A DNA stretch of 64,000 bases from Glandiceps talaboti (GCF_964340395.1 NC_135552.1:8302494-8366493), one strand, 5' to 3'; positions 25,301 through 39,926 are shown, counted from the stretch's first letter. Numbers and translations: made by a program. Notes: generated from the sequence alone by a model not told the origin.

Positions 25301-26657
25301 CTTTTAAATTCTAAGGTCGGTGGTATAATAATGATAATTTGTTCTTAGTACTTGCACAAATCACCGAGTTACTTATATGTGTGTACGTTTTAATAATCGT
25401 TAATAAGCGCGTTTGTGCAATGTTTTCGGAATGCAATCATTTGGCTTAGTAAGGTGATTTCTCTCCTTTTCCATCTCTTGTGTTACCTTTCTCGTTCAAC
25501 ATTTTTATTCCATGTATGACACAAACATCACAATATTTGTGAAATGAGCCATTCAAATTATACTTTTATAGATTGTTCATGTAAAATTGACTGAGGTGCT
25601 CATTATGGACATTGTTTGTATTGATGCACACCTGCAGAACACCATACGGCTTAAATCGCCTTGATTACAGTACAGGTGTACCCCACAATGTGCACTCATC
25701 TAAAATTAGACTCAGTTTTGATGACAGTTATCAGTTATCTATATTGTCCGTAATGATCGTGAAATAGTCACATCATATTCATTGTTTTCCACCGACACCA
25801 CACACCAGTCCCCACGTGTGTCTCCTTTTGTGGCAAACGGTATGATTGAGCGAATCCAGGGATCAAATAAGTCAATATTTTCGTCGAAGATCTTTCTTTG
25901 TTCCCTACTACATGTTTATTGATCTGATCCTTCTCGTCAAAGCTTATGCTACTCTAACATAACCCCTGCACTGGCGATTGAAGGAATAATCGTCAGGACC
26001 CTTGATTGCGTATGAATCAATACAGGCGTTTGTACCAATAGGAAAATCTGATTTTAGTAGCTTCACCTTGACATTTTAACAAGGTTGGCTGTAAAACGCC
26101 ATTCCTTAGCATGTATGTCGTAATCAATCAGAAAGTGTCTCGTGATACAGAATCTCAATGTTTAGTGGGTATTGCAACAAATACTTACGTTTTGATGCGA
26201 AAGTTATAAGTCTTTCAGCAGTGCAAGTGCTGTCTGTGTATACTGGGCGTGGATCATCCATCTGTAGCTGTACGGTGCCTATCAAATCTTGCAGTACAGG
26301 GATCTTTGGAAGTGGCCGAGTAATATTTGGTGGACGCTTCATCCCAAGAGATTCCAATATTTTCTTTTTTATCGCCTCCAGCCGGTACCCTTTCAAGACT
26401 TCTCTTGCCATACACATAGGACACAAATTGTCGGTATCTTTGTTCGATGTATCATCCTCGGTGCTATCACTGTCGTTAAAAGGAGGTTTGTTCAAGTTCT
26501 TATCATACTCGGCATTATTTGTGTCGTTAGCAACTTCTTTGCTATTATAATGTGTATGATTGTACGAGTAATTTAAGTTATCGGCAGAGTGCTTACTCTC
26601 AACCAAATAAAGAAATAGAACCATGGCCAACAAGCAAATTACAATGTTGGGTTTCAT
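17507..26657 (-). CDS. GDF8/GDF11-type TGF-beta ligand (myostatin/GDF11 orthologue), three exons
   Basis: Exons 26657-26189, 19032-18647 and 17890-17507 join into 413 codons (412 residues) with intron phases 1 and 0, the same three-exon plan and phases as vertebrate myostatin. Residues 1-21 form a hydrophobic signal peptide. The propeptide holds C79/C82, the [10 protein letters not shown] helix (about 92-101), several NxS/T sites including NIT, and a PCxFxF-like block in exon 2. A basic RKKR convertase site ends at residue 302. The 110-residue mature domain has nine cysteines, including [16 protein letters not shown] and the terminal CGCS. Known family role: secreted dimer, held latent by its propeptide, signalling through type II activin receptors and Smad2/3. 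Invertebrates usually have one pre-duplication gene for MSTN and GDF11, so I leave the symbol blank. At the tolloid-type site the pair is Met-Asp rather than the vertebrate Arg-Asp (around residue 133). Confidence 0.97.
18647..19032 (-). CDS. GDF8/11 exon 2 (latency propeptide body)
   Basis: The acceptor is aatttcag and the donor AAG|gttagt. The exon is 386 bp (374 in human MSTN) and ends in phase 0. It encodes [30 protein letters not shown] and NWGITVEA, which align in order with the vertebrate propeptide. Four Lys in a row (KKKK-type basic patch near DNA 18809-18821) are a local peculiarity. Confidence 0.95.
20455..21110 (+). repeat. Dispersed repeat in GDF8/11 intron 1
   Basis: Longer relative of 13975-14400, with a (GTCT)n core at 20509-20530 and at least three internal units marked by ATCAG.GATATGCAAATTAG and a TTTGGT(C)AAAAA phrase. 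Confidence 0.75.
22291..22352. repeat. (GTT)n microsatellite
   Basis: About 20 uninterrupted GTT units within GDF8/11 intron 1. Confidence 0.97.
22698..22776. repeat. Tandem duplication of a 40-bp unit
   Basis: Two adjacent copies sharing AAAAGATTAAGTTGTTCAAG and TTTGATGTCTTGA, differing by a couple of bases. Confidence 0.85.
26189..26657 (-). CDS. GDF8/11 exon 1 (signal peptide and N-terminal propeptide)
   Basis: The ATG at 26657 is the first in frame and is followed at once by the hydrophobic core [14 protein letters not shown]. The donor is AAAAC|gtaagtat, leaving phase 1. The open frame continues 65 bases into the intron, which is not coding. The Asn/Asp-rich stretch (about residues 25-75) is unlike vertebrate homologues. 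Confidence 0.95.
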
Positions 26658-26757
26658 TTTGTCAATAAATCTTCGATCTGTGCCGCTGTAGTTGCCACTA
26701 CTAGTCTTGCCTCAAGTCAGGTTGGCACGCGAAGGTAGCGCTTACTAAACCCTCGAT

Positions 26758-26765
26758 CTTTTATA
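26758..26765 (-). promoter_or_regulatory. TATA box of the GDF8/11 gene
   Basis: TATAAAAG on the minus strand, about 100 bases before the start codon, in a GC-containing context (GCGGG just upstream). The distance allows a short 5' UTR of roughly 70 bases. Vertebrate myostatin promoters also carry TATA boxes. Position-based inference. Confidence 0.65.
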
Positions 26766-28614
26766 CCCGCTGATGTTGACTATCACAAATCTTGCTGTGT
26801 TAAGTGACAGATCTAAGCAGGAGGACAACGATTGGCTGTCAATTAAAGTGTCAGTCAACTCCTCCCTTACTTTGAATTACCATTGTGGTAGCGTGTCACG
26901 GGAGACGCAAACCACGCGTTCGATACCTCCTTAAGAAAAGTTTACAAACTTTTATTGTTCAGTATTGATTACCAATAAAAGGCACAATACGCGTATCGGA
27001 ACATAAAAACACAAACTTTTCAGTTGGACACAACACGGGCTTATATTGATTTTGTGCCAATATAATGTTTTGTTTCGAGAAACAACATACAATAGAACCT
27101 TAAATACTTAATGGATCAGTTGGTTTGACTGAAAAGAGGGTCACGTAACCTGACGCTGCTTATCCATCCAGCATATTAAATACTATAAGTACTGGTAGCT
27201 ATGGCAGCTAACCAGATATGAAGTAATTCATGACTATTCAGAATATAAGCAACATTGCGCCTTTTAACCACCACAAGATTGAAATTATAGAACCCCAGTA
27301 CAACTGGTAAAATAGTCTCAGCAACGTTTATTAAAATTGTTTCATAATTAAGGTTACACGTTTCCACCGGTTAGCATGAAATGATCTGACTTTCCCCTCT
27401 AAACATAGCTGACAGATACCCAACCACCACTGAGATGTCTCTGTGGGAGTAAAATTCCATGCAAACTTCTGACTTGTATTTATAACTAAAACATACTTTT
27501 TTAAATTAGAAAAATTAGCCTGGCGCTTACAGCATCCTTGTGCCCTAACTACACATAAATCATGGTGATTGACAGGTAGGATTTATTATTGTATCTGGAG
27601 ACGATTTATGACATAGTTGACGTAGTTTTGACTATTAAATAAGCGTGTCTACACACATACAGTGTCTTTATAATAAGACAGAGTGTATGGCAGGACGTCA
27701 TACCCCTACTGGTTACCCTACTGGTCATGGATTCCGATAAAATATAATCGGAAAAGAGAACTCGATCTTGCTTTATAGGTAACTTTACCTACTCTATTCA
27801 GAATACCAATCCATGGATAGTTCGTTTTCTTGTTTATGAGTAACCCTATTAAATTTGCTGTATCACGAATTCTGACGTCATTAAATGATGAGGTATTGTT
27901 AGTGAATTGAGAGCAACACCCAGCTTTTTTTATTTGACGAATCCCAGTTGGTGGACTGATTTCAATAGAACATGTTGCTTGTGTCACGAACCCTTCCTAA
28001 GAGCCTGGTGAAGTGACGTTTGTAAGTCATGTGGTGCTAACATAGCGAAGATATGAACAGTTGAGTGACAGATGCCTGGCCTGGTATTTAGTTTAATGAG
28101 ACGTGTAACTGACAGGAAAACCTAAAGTTTACATACCACAATCGCTTGGATGTCACATCATACATGCCAATACACGCATACCGAATTCGCTATTCTAACA
28201 GCTGACTTAAGTATTCCCCGTGTAATTCTTCCAGCCGTGTCCTTTGTTTTACTTTTACCTCTTTCCACATGAACCCTTGTACCTTTACTTACTACTAGTG
28301 TCATAATACGTATACAGGCCAAATGATGTGAATTAAACGGTTTACCCGTCACAATCCTCGTCAACAATTACCCAAAGGTATGTCGCTGTGAAACATATTT
28401 CATACCAGAGCCAAAATGTAAGTTACGGGCGCTCCTAAAATATGTATAGACCGGTGATTGTGAAATGTTTTTCCTCGGGTTCACAGAATACTTGCAAGAA
28501 ACGTGTTGTAATGTATAATAGGTTGAGTTTTCAGTCTTCCATTTTTAAAGGGGAGGGGGTCGTATACAACGCATCATATTCATTGGTTAAATATAGTTGT
28601 CTAATATGCTTGAT

Positions 28615-28856
<242 letters not shown>

Positions 28857-30019
28857 CTTATTCATCGTCATAGATTGCATGCACGTAACGCGCGAAGTAA
28901 AGCGATTCCTGATGAAAGTAAGCATATGAAATATGTGTGCATTGTCTTTGCGCCTTTGAACACACGGTGATAAATTAAGAAAATACCGTCATGCGTGTCC
29001 AAACGTTAATTTGCTTTTTTGCAATGTCATCCGAACGCACGAGTACATACGTCATATGTAATATATTGGCTAGCATTCCAATATCTATGAGAGCGCATAG
29101 CGAACGGTTGAAGGTAAAGGGCAATTTCACAAAACTGTCCCAAATTCTACAAGTTTTAACCCAAAACACTACTTAGGAATACAATTTTACAAGGCTGGAC
29201 TTTTCACTTGAAAATACCCAGTTAGAAACATTTTTTATGGTTCCAGTGGTATACGGTCACTGTAAACAAAACGTTGCTAGAACACACGAAAATTCATCCA
29301 CGTCGGAAAAACCCTGTACGACGGTAATGTTATATCCACGAGCCTATCCGTTGACACAATTTGAAGTATACTTTTGAACATTTTCAGGTATGAATTTTCG
29401 ACCTTGTCTTTAATTTGGTGCAAACTTATACTTTTGAAACGAATAGAGCAGATGGTATTCTTTACATGTAGATTAACACTAAGAACTGTTCAGATTTCAC
29501 ATATCCAACTTGGTCTTATTACAAAGCATGTTTGTTACATCTTTAAAATGCCAGGGTTATAATGGTAATTAATTGTGTCACTGTAGCAAGGCTACTCAAC
29601 TAAATATTGAAACTGCAGATGTATGCTAAATATATTAAATGGGTAAGGTGGGCTTTTTCGGATCGTGCATGCAACAGTCCATGAACATGCTTTCTATCGA
29701 GTTTCATTGATAAAACTTAGTGCTATTATTGTGTAAATTTAAAGTATACCCATTGCAATTGATTGTAAGCTTTATATCGGTGTGAAATAGATATACTAAG
29801 TTTTATTCGCCTGTTTGATTGGTTGGTTGGTTGGTTGCAAGCATTTTCCCCAAATAATGATAGCAGGCAAACAGGGACACGGTGTCAAGAAAAGAAATAT
29901 GTCCATAAAAAAAGTTAATACGATTTTGAAAATAGTATATTGATCACCAACTATCAATATCGACAGATTTGATTATTGGGTATTTATCGACAATTGTCCA
30001 TATCTCAATTTTCGTTTCA

Positions 30020-30870
30020 AAAAAAATATTGCATATGTTGTGTATCACAGGTAAAGGGATTGTACACCTAATAATATAGGGATAGACACTTGAATGTAGT
30101 CTACATGTATCAAAGTTGTTGAGTTATGCAGTACATCATGATCATTCACGACAAACATGGCAACCATTCAGTATAAAGTAATGTGAGCACCAAAAATAAT
30201 GAATGCATTCTATATTGCGTTTCTTCTCTTATTCTGCATTACCTTCAGGCATCATTTTGAAAACATTTGGCCATACATACATGCTACAGACTGTCTGCAA
30301 TATGCAAAAAATACTTAATCGTGATAGACCCAGATGTTCAAGGTCAATATCTTTCTCAAAGGCTTGTATGTGATTATATAGGATTAGACCCTTGGATGGA
30401 GTCTCTATGTATTGAGGTTTTAAATTTTGCAGTAAAATAGTGATCTGTTATTCCAAGTATGGCTGCCATTCAGCAAATGTTATATGAGCACTAAACCTGT
30501 TTATGTTTCTTCTCCTATATTACCTGTGGACATGATTTAAAACAAAGTCATAAGAAATAAATACGACAAGCTGTGATGGGCATGAAATGGCTGGATTGTA
30601 ATAATTGACTCTGAATACCTAATAATATGGGGTAGACACTTTAATGGAGTTTTTATTTATGCCATAAATATTGACTTTTACATGGCCGCCATTCTGTCAA
30701 ATTTGCATATATCGCAAAAAAAAGTGGCGTGCATATGTCCCGTATGACATGTCACCTTTATGCCAGATTTGAAAGAAATCGCATATTACATGCATGAGAA
30801 ATGTTGTTACGGACGGACGGAGCTCATTGTAATAGTTCCCCTTTGGGGAGGGGCTAAATACACACATGCA
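30020..30870 (+). repeat. Degenerate tandem-unit dispersed repeat with GGACGGACGG tail
   Basis: Three loose units (starting near 30065, 30368 and 30613) share a phrase like CCTAATAATAT.GGG.TAGAC and a 'TGGC.GCCATTC' phrase. The block ends with ACGGACGGACGGAGCTCATT and CCCCTTTGGGGAGGGG, a small hairpin typical of a defined repeat end. Confidence 0.6.
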
Positions 30871-31754
30871 TTTATTTCATCCATTAGTCATACAGAAGTA
30901 AAGTTTTTGGAATGACTTGTTACTATATCACGAGCTAGCTATGTATGTATTACAAGCAACTGACTATTCATAACCAGGGGTATAACGTCCTCTTTTTTTC
31001 AAACTGTGCGTGCATGAAAGCATCAATCTTTTTTGTGTTTTGATACGTGATAGTTGCATCCATTCATACATCTGTCAGTACTGATTTAATTCACTGTATA
31101 GAAAACCTCGGTTAAGTCCGTACTGGCTAATGTGTGTGTGTGTTAAGCTGTTACAAGGCGGGTACACTCATAACATAAATGATTAGCCCTCGTTGAACGG
31201 TATAAATTTCACGTATATTGACTTGCCATTTGACATTTTAGCATAATACATCTGTTCCAGCCATGACGTGTATCTGTCATCAGTGCTGATGGCACGTATT
31301 CGCTACACGACCTTTTAAAACGTCTCAAGATGTTGAAATATCAAGTTGAGTATCTATTGTTTTTTCTCAGTGAAGCTCATTTTCTTACATAATTCTCAAT
31401 TGCTTTGCAGTTCGTATTGCTGCCGTCAGGATAGCAAATCCAGTCTTGGGTGTATTTTGGTCAAAAGTGCATGTTATTAACTGTTTTCATAGGTGTTCGT
31501 ATACTCCAGTAGTTTGAACAAGCGGTAAAAGTGAGACAGTTTACGTGAAGTATCGTCGGTTCTACCCACCCTTACTCTGAACATTGACAAGCTGCTTCCA
31601 AACATCACATTTTATGCATCCTATTTATTACAGATCTGGTAGTATTGTAACACATTCTCGAATACGTTCTGTTCAATCGCTAACTTTGTCACTACTAGTA
31701 CCTTTAATCATCCAATTGATTAACTAAGAAGTGCGTGCATGATTACTTTACTGT

Positions 31755-31942
<188 letters not shown>

Positions 31943-32887
31943 CAGAGAGGGTTTCCTTTGTGGTTTTCACTCCTTCAAGCTTATTAAGCAAATATTTACC
32001 CTTCGCATTTCAAATTGCAACTTGTTTGAATCAGCACTTTGTGTAAGGCTTCTGTTGAAAGGAATCCCCGGCTGCCTTCTTAAACTATCTAGGCAAGACT
32101 GAAACGCTAAACAGCTTATAATACATGCTGAGTTTCATATAAAATTATACTAATGCCGTCTTAAATATAACCAAGTTTAGCTTGCTAAGGAGAAAAAGAA
32201 TACTCCACATCACAGCTGAGGTGAAGGCATTGTTTAATGACTAACATTTGTGGTCTATTTTCATCCACGCGATCAGTTGGCATATACCGCAGAAAGTCAC
32301 GCAACATATGACATCCACATTTTAGAATGTTTGTTAATTGCTTTCAAATACATTAAATAATACGATGAATAAGATGTGTATTGCTAAAGTTGGTAATGAC
32401 ACCGGAAATAGGTGGAACCGGAAAGCTCCAACTCTTGGCCTTCGAAATTCATACTTTGAAGAAAAACACGCATACACACTCGCACAGAACAATTAAGTTG
32501 ATGAACGATTTCGGATGTTTTTGAAAACCTGTTTTAAGGGACATGTACTAGATCTGAACATGTTTGTATGTTACTTTGTTTATAGGAGTTACGTCTATTG
32601 CGTTGTTGGCAGTCGATATGCTATTGTACTGATAAAATAAAATACATTTAGTCGTCACTAGTAACTGAAATCAGCAAATCGAATGAATTACTGGATGGCA
32701 TAATGCTTAATGCTCCCAAAACATTGCCATGGATAGTAGAGAAAGTGCACATACATACATCTCAACGCTATAGTGAGATTTTATACTAATTTCAATGCAT
32801 AAATTAACGTAAGTATGCTACCATATGAGTTTTATAAGTATTTATTATTTCGATAAAAAAAGTGTCTCGAGTTGGTCCTTTCTCTAC

Positions 32888-32903
32888 GGGGGGGGGGGGG
32901 GGG
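32888..32903. repeat. Poly-G run
   Basis: Sixteen consecutive G just outside the end of the SSR-anchored repeat copy B. Confidence 0.9.
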
Positions 32904-32913
32904 AATGAACAAC

Positions 32914-33157
<244 letters not shown>

Positions 33158-35620
33158 TTGGTATAATCCTCTCTCTACCTGAAGTATTTATTTGTACACA
33201 TATAACATATAATTTGAAAAAGATAACCAGGATTAAGTTTAAGAAGGGTGTGACGTTATCATATTATCTGTACAGTAGTTTCAACACTTCGCGTCGTGGC
33301 TTGTTCCGTGATCCACGTCGTATCGATCCTGGCTATTATACCATTACGTGAACAGAATTTTTTAATGAAAACACACATACACAATAAATACAACACATCA
33401 AAAATATATCAACATTACGGAAATTAAACGCTCAACATAACTTTGTTATTTATATATATATATATTCCCTAAATACAAATATTTAGCAGAGATATATTAG
33501 GGATTTCATCCTGGCGTTTACGAAATTGATAAAACCAGTATGTGATTAGAACATGCCCGTGGGAATGGTATGAAAACGAAAGATTGGCGAAGGTTGTGAG
33601 TGTGACTACGGACTCGGAGGACGAGAATAGCTTCCACTTAAAATACCGTGTAGTGCATGCTTTGTCTAGTCGTCAACGGCATGTCCACAACAGATTACAG
33701 TTAATCTGAACTGTACGTGGCAGTATTTCACAGAAAAAGGTGATTGTTGTAGTACGGAATTAAATGAAAAGCAATTAGTGATTCAGCATTTCAGTATGAG
33801 CTAAAAATTCGTTATATCTCAGAATTTTGTGGAAATTTTGTGATTGAGAGTTAGATAAAAAGTAATGATTCAGCTAAACTTTCGTTATATACTGTAAACT
33901 TTAAACGTTCGCTAAAGACTTACTTTCGCTTATTTTGCTGGAAAACAAAAACGTTAAAATAAGTAGTGACTAACATATCTTCTTATGTATATAAACACAG
34001 TATACCAGGTTTAAATTGATAAACATTAGTCTTTGGGAACTAGTTGAAGATTGTAAAATCTCATAATTTTGTAGTGGCGAAAATATGATCTAGGTTTGCA
34101 TTATATCTCGCCATTAAACAGAACAATTGCAACGTCTTCTTTTATAAAGTATATGCTTTATTCACATAATATTACTTTTAATATGGGTGCCAACTTTGAA
34201 TAGAGTGTAAGATTTTATACCAGTGTTGCCCAAACCATAATAAATCAGTACATTAGTATTCCTTCCTCCAAGCCTTTCTTCCCCAGACTTCTCTTAAGAG
34301 ATTTAGGGACTGCATGAATTTCGTGACTACATTTTAAGATTGACAAAATCAAATGAGAAGGACGTGACGTCATCACAATTTCTGTACATTAATTTCAATA
34401 CTTCGGGTCGTTGTCGGCTTGTTTCACATGCACGCAAGCCATTTCACCCACGGATGTTATTTTAAAGATTGACATCGTACAAACTTTAGGAGATACCAGA
34501 TCTAGTAAATGAAAATTCACTAGCTGCTAATTGCAGTCTTGGTCGGCATTTATCGGAACAATGCATAATACTTTATTTTGGGTTTTCTAGTTATCTTCTA
34601 TCGGCTGAAGGAAGCCCTTGCGGTGAACTACGGCTTCAGAAAACGATTTAGCAGGAAAATAATGTATTTTAGGATTTCGTTCAAAAATGTTAATTGGTTA
34701 ACCAGATTAAGTATAATTATATCAAAGTACTATTTTAAGAAAAGCTTTTCTCAGCCTCAAATCATATCAAAATACTTCCGATCACATGTTTGCAATACTG
34801 GTTCAAACTCGTGTCATGAGAAGTGGTATTCGATTCACGATGTAAACTTTCGGAAATATCTCGCGATACGAACTTGAAATTCAAGAAATTCCAGACTGCT
34901 ATCGTCTAATTGAAATCGGTAACGACTCAAAGCACAAGTACTTAGTAAAATATGCAGATAAATTCTTCAACAACTTTTGCTTATTTCAATTTTCATTGGG
35001 TCCGTGACGCAGCCTAAAAATCCGACATTATCACCTACAGGGGATGTTGCCATCGGACCACTTGTGGACCACGCTAATCCACAGATTTAGGTCATTCGTA
35101 TATCTCCACTCCCATCATTGATTACGAGTACTATGTTGAAGTTTATGTTGAGTTAAAAACCACTGTCACACAGGTAGATTTCATGAATTCTATCATTACT
35201 ATAGCAATGTCACGTACGGATACACCTGTGTAAAGCAAATATGTATTGTAACCCCTTACTAACACAGGTGTTCATCTATTTCTCTGAAAATAAATATTAT
35301 ATAACTATTATCTTGATATTGCTGCATGTTAAAATGCAAGTCTTGCAGTATCGTAATTACTCAAGCATACTTGCCATTGGCAATACTTGACTATGAAAGA
35401 TCTAATGACATTTAAATTTGAAATTGAGAACTTGTCGATAAATGCTAAAAGGCGAAGTCCATCATACCTACATGAGAGCTAATGACAACAAATGCAACCA
35501 TCAAGCAACCCGATACTACATAGACGCACAAATCACATCTCGACAGCACATAGTCCATCCTTTATAGGCATCAGTCGCCACCAGTGTTCCTATAATCTAG
35601 TTCATTTACTCTCATTTACT

Positions 35621-35980
35621 AACATTTTGTAATATGTATTTTATAGTTTGTCTAATCTCTACCTGATCTTCTCAAAAATAGATCAAATGTGTAATTAGAG
35701 AAGCTGTGACAATCTTATTTGCAAGTCTGAGACATGTCGTCAGCTCTATGATTTGATCAAAATTGATGAAATTTCACATATTGAAAGAAAGCTTGCCATT
35801 GTGGTATGCCCTCTAATTAAAGTCATCATATTTTTTGTGGGTCACCACATAGTAAGGAATAGGGAAACTGCAACTGTTGGTGTGTCTCAAGAAATTATTG
35901 TGCATGATAATGATATAAATGGGACATCAAATTAGCTAAGAGGGCAAACTACAGCTATTCAGCAGCTGTGCTGTTAACAC

Positions 35981-35981
<1 letters not shown>
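35621..35981 (+). repeat. Composite dispersed repeat adjoining (CT)n
   Basis: Bases 35621-35767 match 541-680. The following part 35797-35950 resembles the CAGTGTG-type MITE (TATGCCCTCTAAT at left, TTAGCTAAGAGGGCA at right, CACATAGTAAG.AATAGGG in the middle). The end (35939-35981) matches 736-774 inverted. It runs directly into the (CT)n tract. Confidence 0.7.
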
Positions 35982-36170
<189 letters not shown>

Positions 36171-36290
36171 TTTGTTTGTAGCGTGTGTATTTATTTTACG
36201 TAGATAAATGATAAAACCTAAATTAATATACGTTCGAAAGTCGAGGAACCCACTATCATGCAACTAACTGTACTAATAATAATACAACAT
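36171..36290 (+). repeat. Second SSR-anchored repeat family, copy 1
   Basis: Begins CCTTTGTTTGTAG right after (CT)n and ends AAGTCGAGGAACCCACTATC then ATGCAAC. The same order is found after the (CT)n at 39618-39732. Confidence 0.8.
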
Positions 36291-37436
36291 GCGTGGACAT
36301 TTACATTGTACCACAGACAGCGAAAAGATCTTTACTATAGAGTAGTTTGATGAAAGATTGAAAGTATGTATTGTCAGCAGAATATAAATTGTAAAATGAC
36401 AGCTACCACTTGTGTCACTTTTAAACTTCAGCTTCATCAACACATTGCTATCATTAAGATATCCCAAACACATTCAGACATTCTCACGATGGTTAAAATA
36501 TGAAAATGCTGTTAAGACCGGAATTAGAGCTAAAACGAAACCAAGTGGCGCATTTGCGATCCAATCTGAGTAAACAATTTCTGATATGTTGGCATTTCAG
36601 GTCTAAATCCATGCTTCCACTACGAGCCAATAATGTCTGAGGCCTCTATTTTGTTTAGAGCGTAGACGTATTACTTTGTATAGTGGAAGGAGTTAGGCTC
36701 AAATATTAACTTGCTTGATATTCATTCCCCTAATGTTGTTGCCAATGAACTTATTATAAAGTATATTGTGTTTGCTTTCGTTTCGTAAGGTTTTTTTGTA
36801 TGAGATGGCCACGTGTTTGAAGTTACTGCGATATCCCATGCGGAAAAAAAAACAAGATTAACAGTGTATTAACTTGTGTCTAAATAATTTGTCACAAAAC
36901 AAATGTCTCGGGGGAACTAGTGCAAGTCTAGCTCAAACGTCAATCTTTATATCAAAAAGCTTTATTTGGAACTTTCTATTTGGCAGTGTTTTATACCTTA
37001 ACAGACACTTACATCTACAGATTGGTCTATGCATGCGACAGGGCAGACATGTATTCTGTTGAAATCACATGGACTAATCCGTATTAGATTACGATGGTAG
37101 TTCCGGAAATGCATGTATGTATGTCTTAAAACAATTCACAAAGGCCATTTTCAGTCCTCGGAACAATTCAAAGGGGCTTACAAATACAAGTCTGTACAAT
37201 CCAATGAGTCTGGAATGGGATTAGGCGTTTGACACGATGTCTGGGGCTGGTACTCAGGTTTGTATTGTTTGTCTGTGTCTTGCTGAATGATCGGTTTGTT
37301 TTTTTACAATACAGGCACAATGTCGATGTAGGTAAAAATAAATAAGTCTAAAAATACACTTTCAACAAATTGAGACAAGCTTGTTCATCTGTTTACTGGA
37401 GTGTGTCATGGGTCATTGACCTCTATAGAAATGAGT

Positions 37437-37515
37437 GCAGCCACAGACGGACAGTTGTTAGAGCTCAAGATTAGTAGTAGTCAGGAGATCCTTGGTTCGA
37501 ATCCCATTGTGTGGT
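37437..37515 (+). repeat. tRNA-derived SINE head (candidate)
   Basis: A perfect pol III B box GGTTCGAATCC at 37494-37504 lies about 35 bases after an A-box-like TTGTTAGAGCTCAAG, as in tRNA-derived SINEs. No cloverleaf is formed, so it is not a tRNA gene. Confidence 0.45.
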
Positions 37516-37738
37516 ACAGCAAGTGATGAGAATACGTATCGTAATAATTCAAGTTGATAGATAGCCAATCAAAATAGTCCAAAAAAATACAGTAATATGA
37601 CCAAGAGCAATTGAAAACCAGTTTCCTTGAGATATGCTTGTTCAAAACATATGAGTACAAGTCATCTTCATATGATTGAATACATTGCTGGTGTTATTGG
37701 GGTTTGTCAGGATTTGACCTAGTTACCAATTTAGACTC

Positions 37739-37800
37739 AGAGAGAGAGAAAGAAAGACAGACAGACAGACAGACAAAGACAGTCAGTCAATCAGAGGCAT
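37739..37800. repeat. GA/GACA-rich simple repeat
   Basis: AGAGAGAGA, AAAGAAAGA and (GACA)n/(GTCA)n in succession. Confidence 0.85.
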
Positions 37801-39616
37801 AGGCAAACACAAACACATTCTAATGATAGTCTCTCACCCCATGATTAGCTATAGATACCCTCACTGTAGGAAGCGAGAGCCAAAATCCCCACACGACTTT
37901 GATTGTAGGCTGGTCAACATCGCAAAGTGCAGCCGGCGATTATCACTTGTTTGAAGAAAAAAATTCAGAAAGTGCCACTGTAGTTAACTCAAACGTCAGT
38001 CGAAGAATAGATGTGCATCAATGCGATCTATCACGTCATCAAATAACTTCCCTCCCTCATCGATTATATAGGAAACCTGTCGGGAATTCAAGGATGACTG
38101 CCACAACGCGAAAGTACGTAGCTTGGCTTAATTACTGAAAGTATTTTTTAAGTTCCTTGATGAACAAGCGCCTCTACATGTATCTTGACTATTTCAATAT
38201 ACCTGCATTACATAACTTAATCTACCCGTTCATCGTACCAGTGCAGTTGCTATTGGAGAGTACATACATTATAAAGGTTTCAGAAGTTGTGTAGGATGTT
38301 GTTATTTAAGTAATATGTGATGTGTGTGATTGAAGTGTGTGTTAGATTGAATGAACGTAAAGTCTTGCTAAACGACGTATGTTTGCGATGCCATGATTGG
38401 AAGGTACAATTTGATCGCAACTCAGCGTAACCCTATAAATGCCACCTTTCTTAAACTTGCTTGTCTTTCCTGTTACATCAATCAATCAATCAACCTAACT
38501 GACATTGATATAATGGCATATCGACTAAAGATTATCGATTTTTAAATCATTAATCATATTTCTTTATTTCTCTTATTCAAATCAAATCTTTAGCACTGAA
38601 GTCATTTCATTTTTCCTTTCACGATTAGTGTCGATTTTCTGTCTATACTACATTGCTTTATACAAGGTTATTTCCTCGAAAGATTAATATCGATATAACG
38701 CTTATGCTTTAGAAAGAAGTTAGTTATTTGCCAAAAAAAAACGATTTTCGTACACAACTTCTCTTCTTCCAATTTTGATTGAGAAACAGACAAGTTTCAA
38801 ACAAATCACTTGTCCTTCTTCAGTGTCTGACTGGGTCTGACAGAATGATCAAAAGTTACTGGAGGTGTTGAGTTACCACAGGTGTGAAAAGGTTAGCTTC
38901 AATATATGTAAATTCATGTGTGAAAGTACTTGTCAGTTATGTACATCTAACTGTCCACCTTCTGTGATGATGCCACAGTAGATTGTGTGGAATGATTTTG
39001 TCCAAAAAAAACATTATATTTCTCCTAAAAGCATAGTCGCGCGACGCGCCTTTTGGGAAGTCGGATATTGATGTCACTTTCGCTTTGAAGTTTTTTTGAT
39101 TAAGTTCGACTATATTTGTCTATTTTACATACAATCCTATAATTTATACTGGACTCTGGCACGAAAGCTCGAACTCCCAATTACGTCAATTTGACAAACA
39201 TAACTATCTCTCCATAGTCAGAAAAAAAGATAATAAAGGACTGAAATGATCTACCCGATTTCATCATAGAACTTCCAACATATACCGCGGCTAAAGGATA
39301 CCATTGAAATAAAATAATTGGCTTGCATCTTTTTATTACACTTATAGATGGTGCAATATAAATGTATGCAGGTGTGTTTTGTCGGTAGCATTCTCGTTTA
39401 GCTTAGCGTAGAAGTAGAGACACCATACTGTCCCATTGGAATATGACATTATTTAGTTGCTGTTCTTATTTTACATTACGGTAGATAAGGTACGTTGGAG
39501 AAGGTACTGTGCGGTACGGTACGACTTGAAAGCGTTCATCTTTCCCAAGGAGAATAACGCTCTTATCAACGGCGTCTTATCTCCGTACACAACAGATGCT
39601 AGGGTGAGCGGTGATA

Positions 39617-39926
<310 letters not shown>

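Larger units (their letters stand above)
19033..26188 (-). other. GDF8/11 intron 1 (7.2 kb)
   Basis: No additional exon was seen. It contains a 19-base G run (19358-19376), the dispersed repeat 20455-21110, a (GTT)n tract at 22291-22352 and a 40-bp tandem duplication at 22698-22776. The remaining sequence looks like ordinary AT-rich intron. Confidence 0.75.

Noticed and set aside
26158-26576. Two plus-strand open frames of 95 and 130 codons
   Set aside because: They are antisense shadows of GDF8/11 exon 1, which has a clear signal peptide and propeptide on the minus strand.
34578-34877. 99-codon plus-strand open frame
   Set aside because: No recognisable domain, AT-rich codons of random type and no splice or promoter context; also lies in a repeat-rich desert.
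37437-37515. Possible tRNA gene because of a perfect B box
   Set aside because: No acceptor or anticodon stem can be formed; kept only as a candidate SINE head.
37899-38138. 79-codon plus-strand open frame with mixed composition
   Set aside because: Slightly more protein-like composition than neighbours but no family resemblance, no conserved motif and no supporting splice structure.
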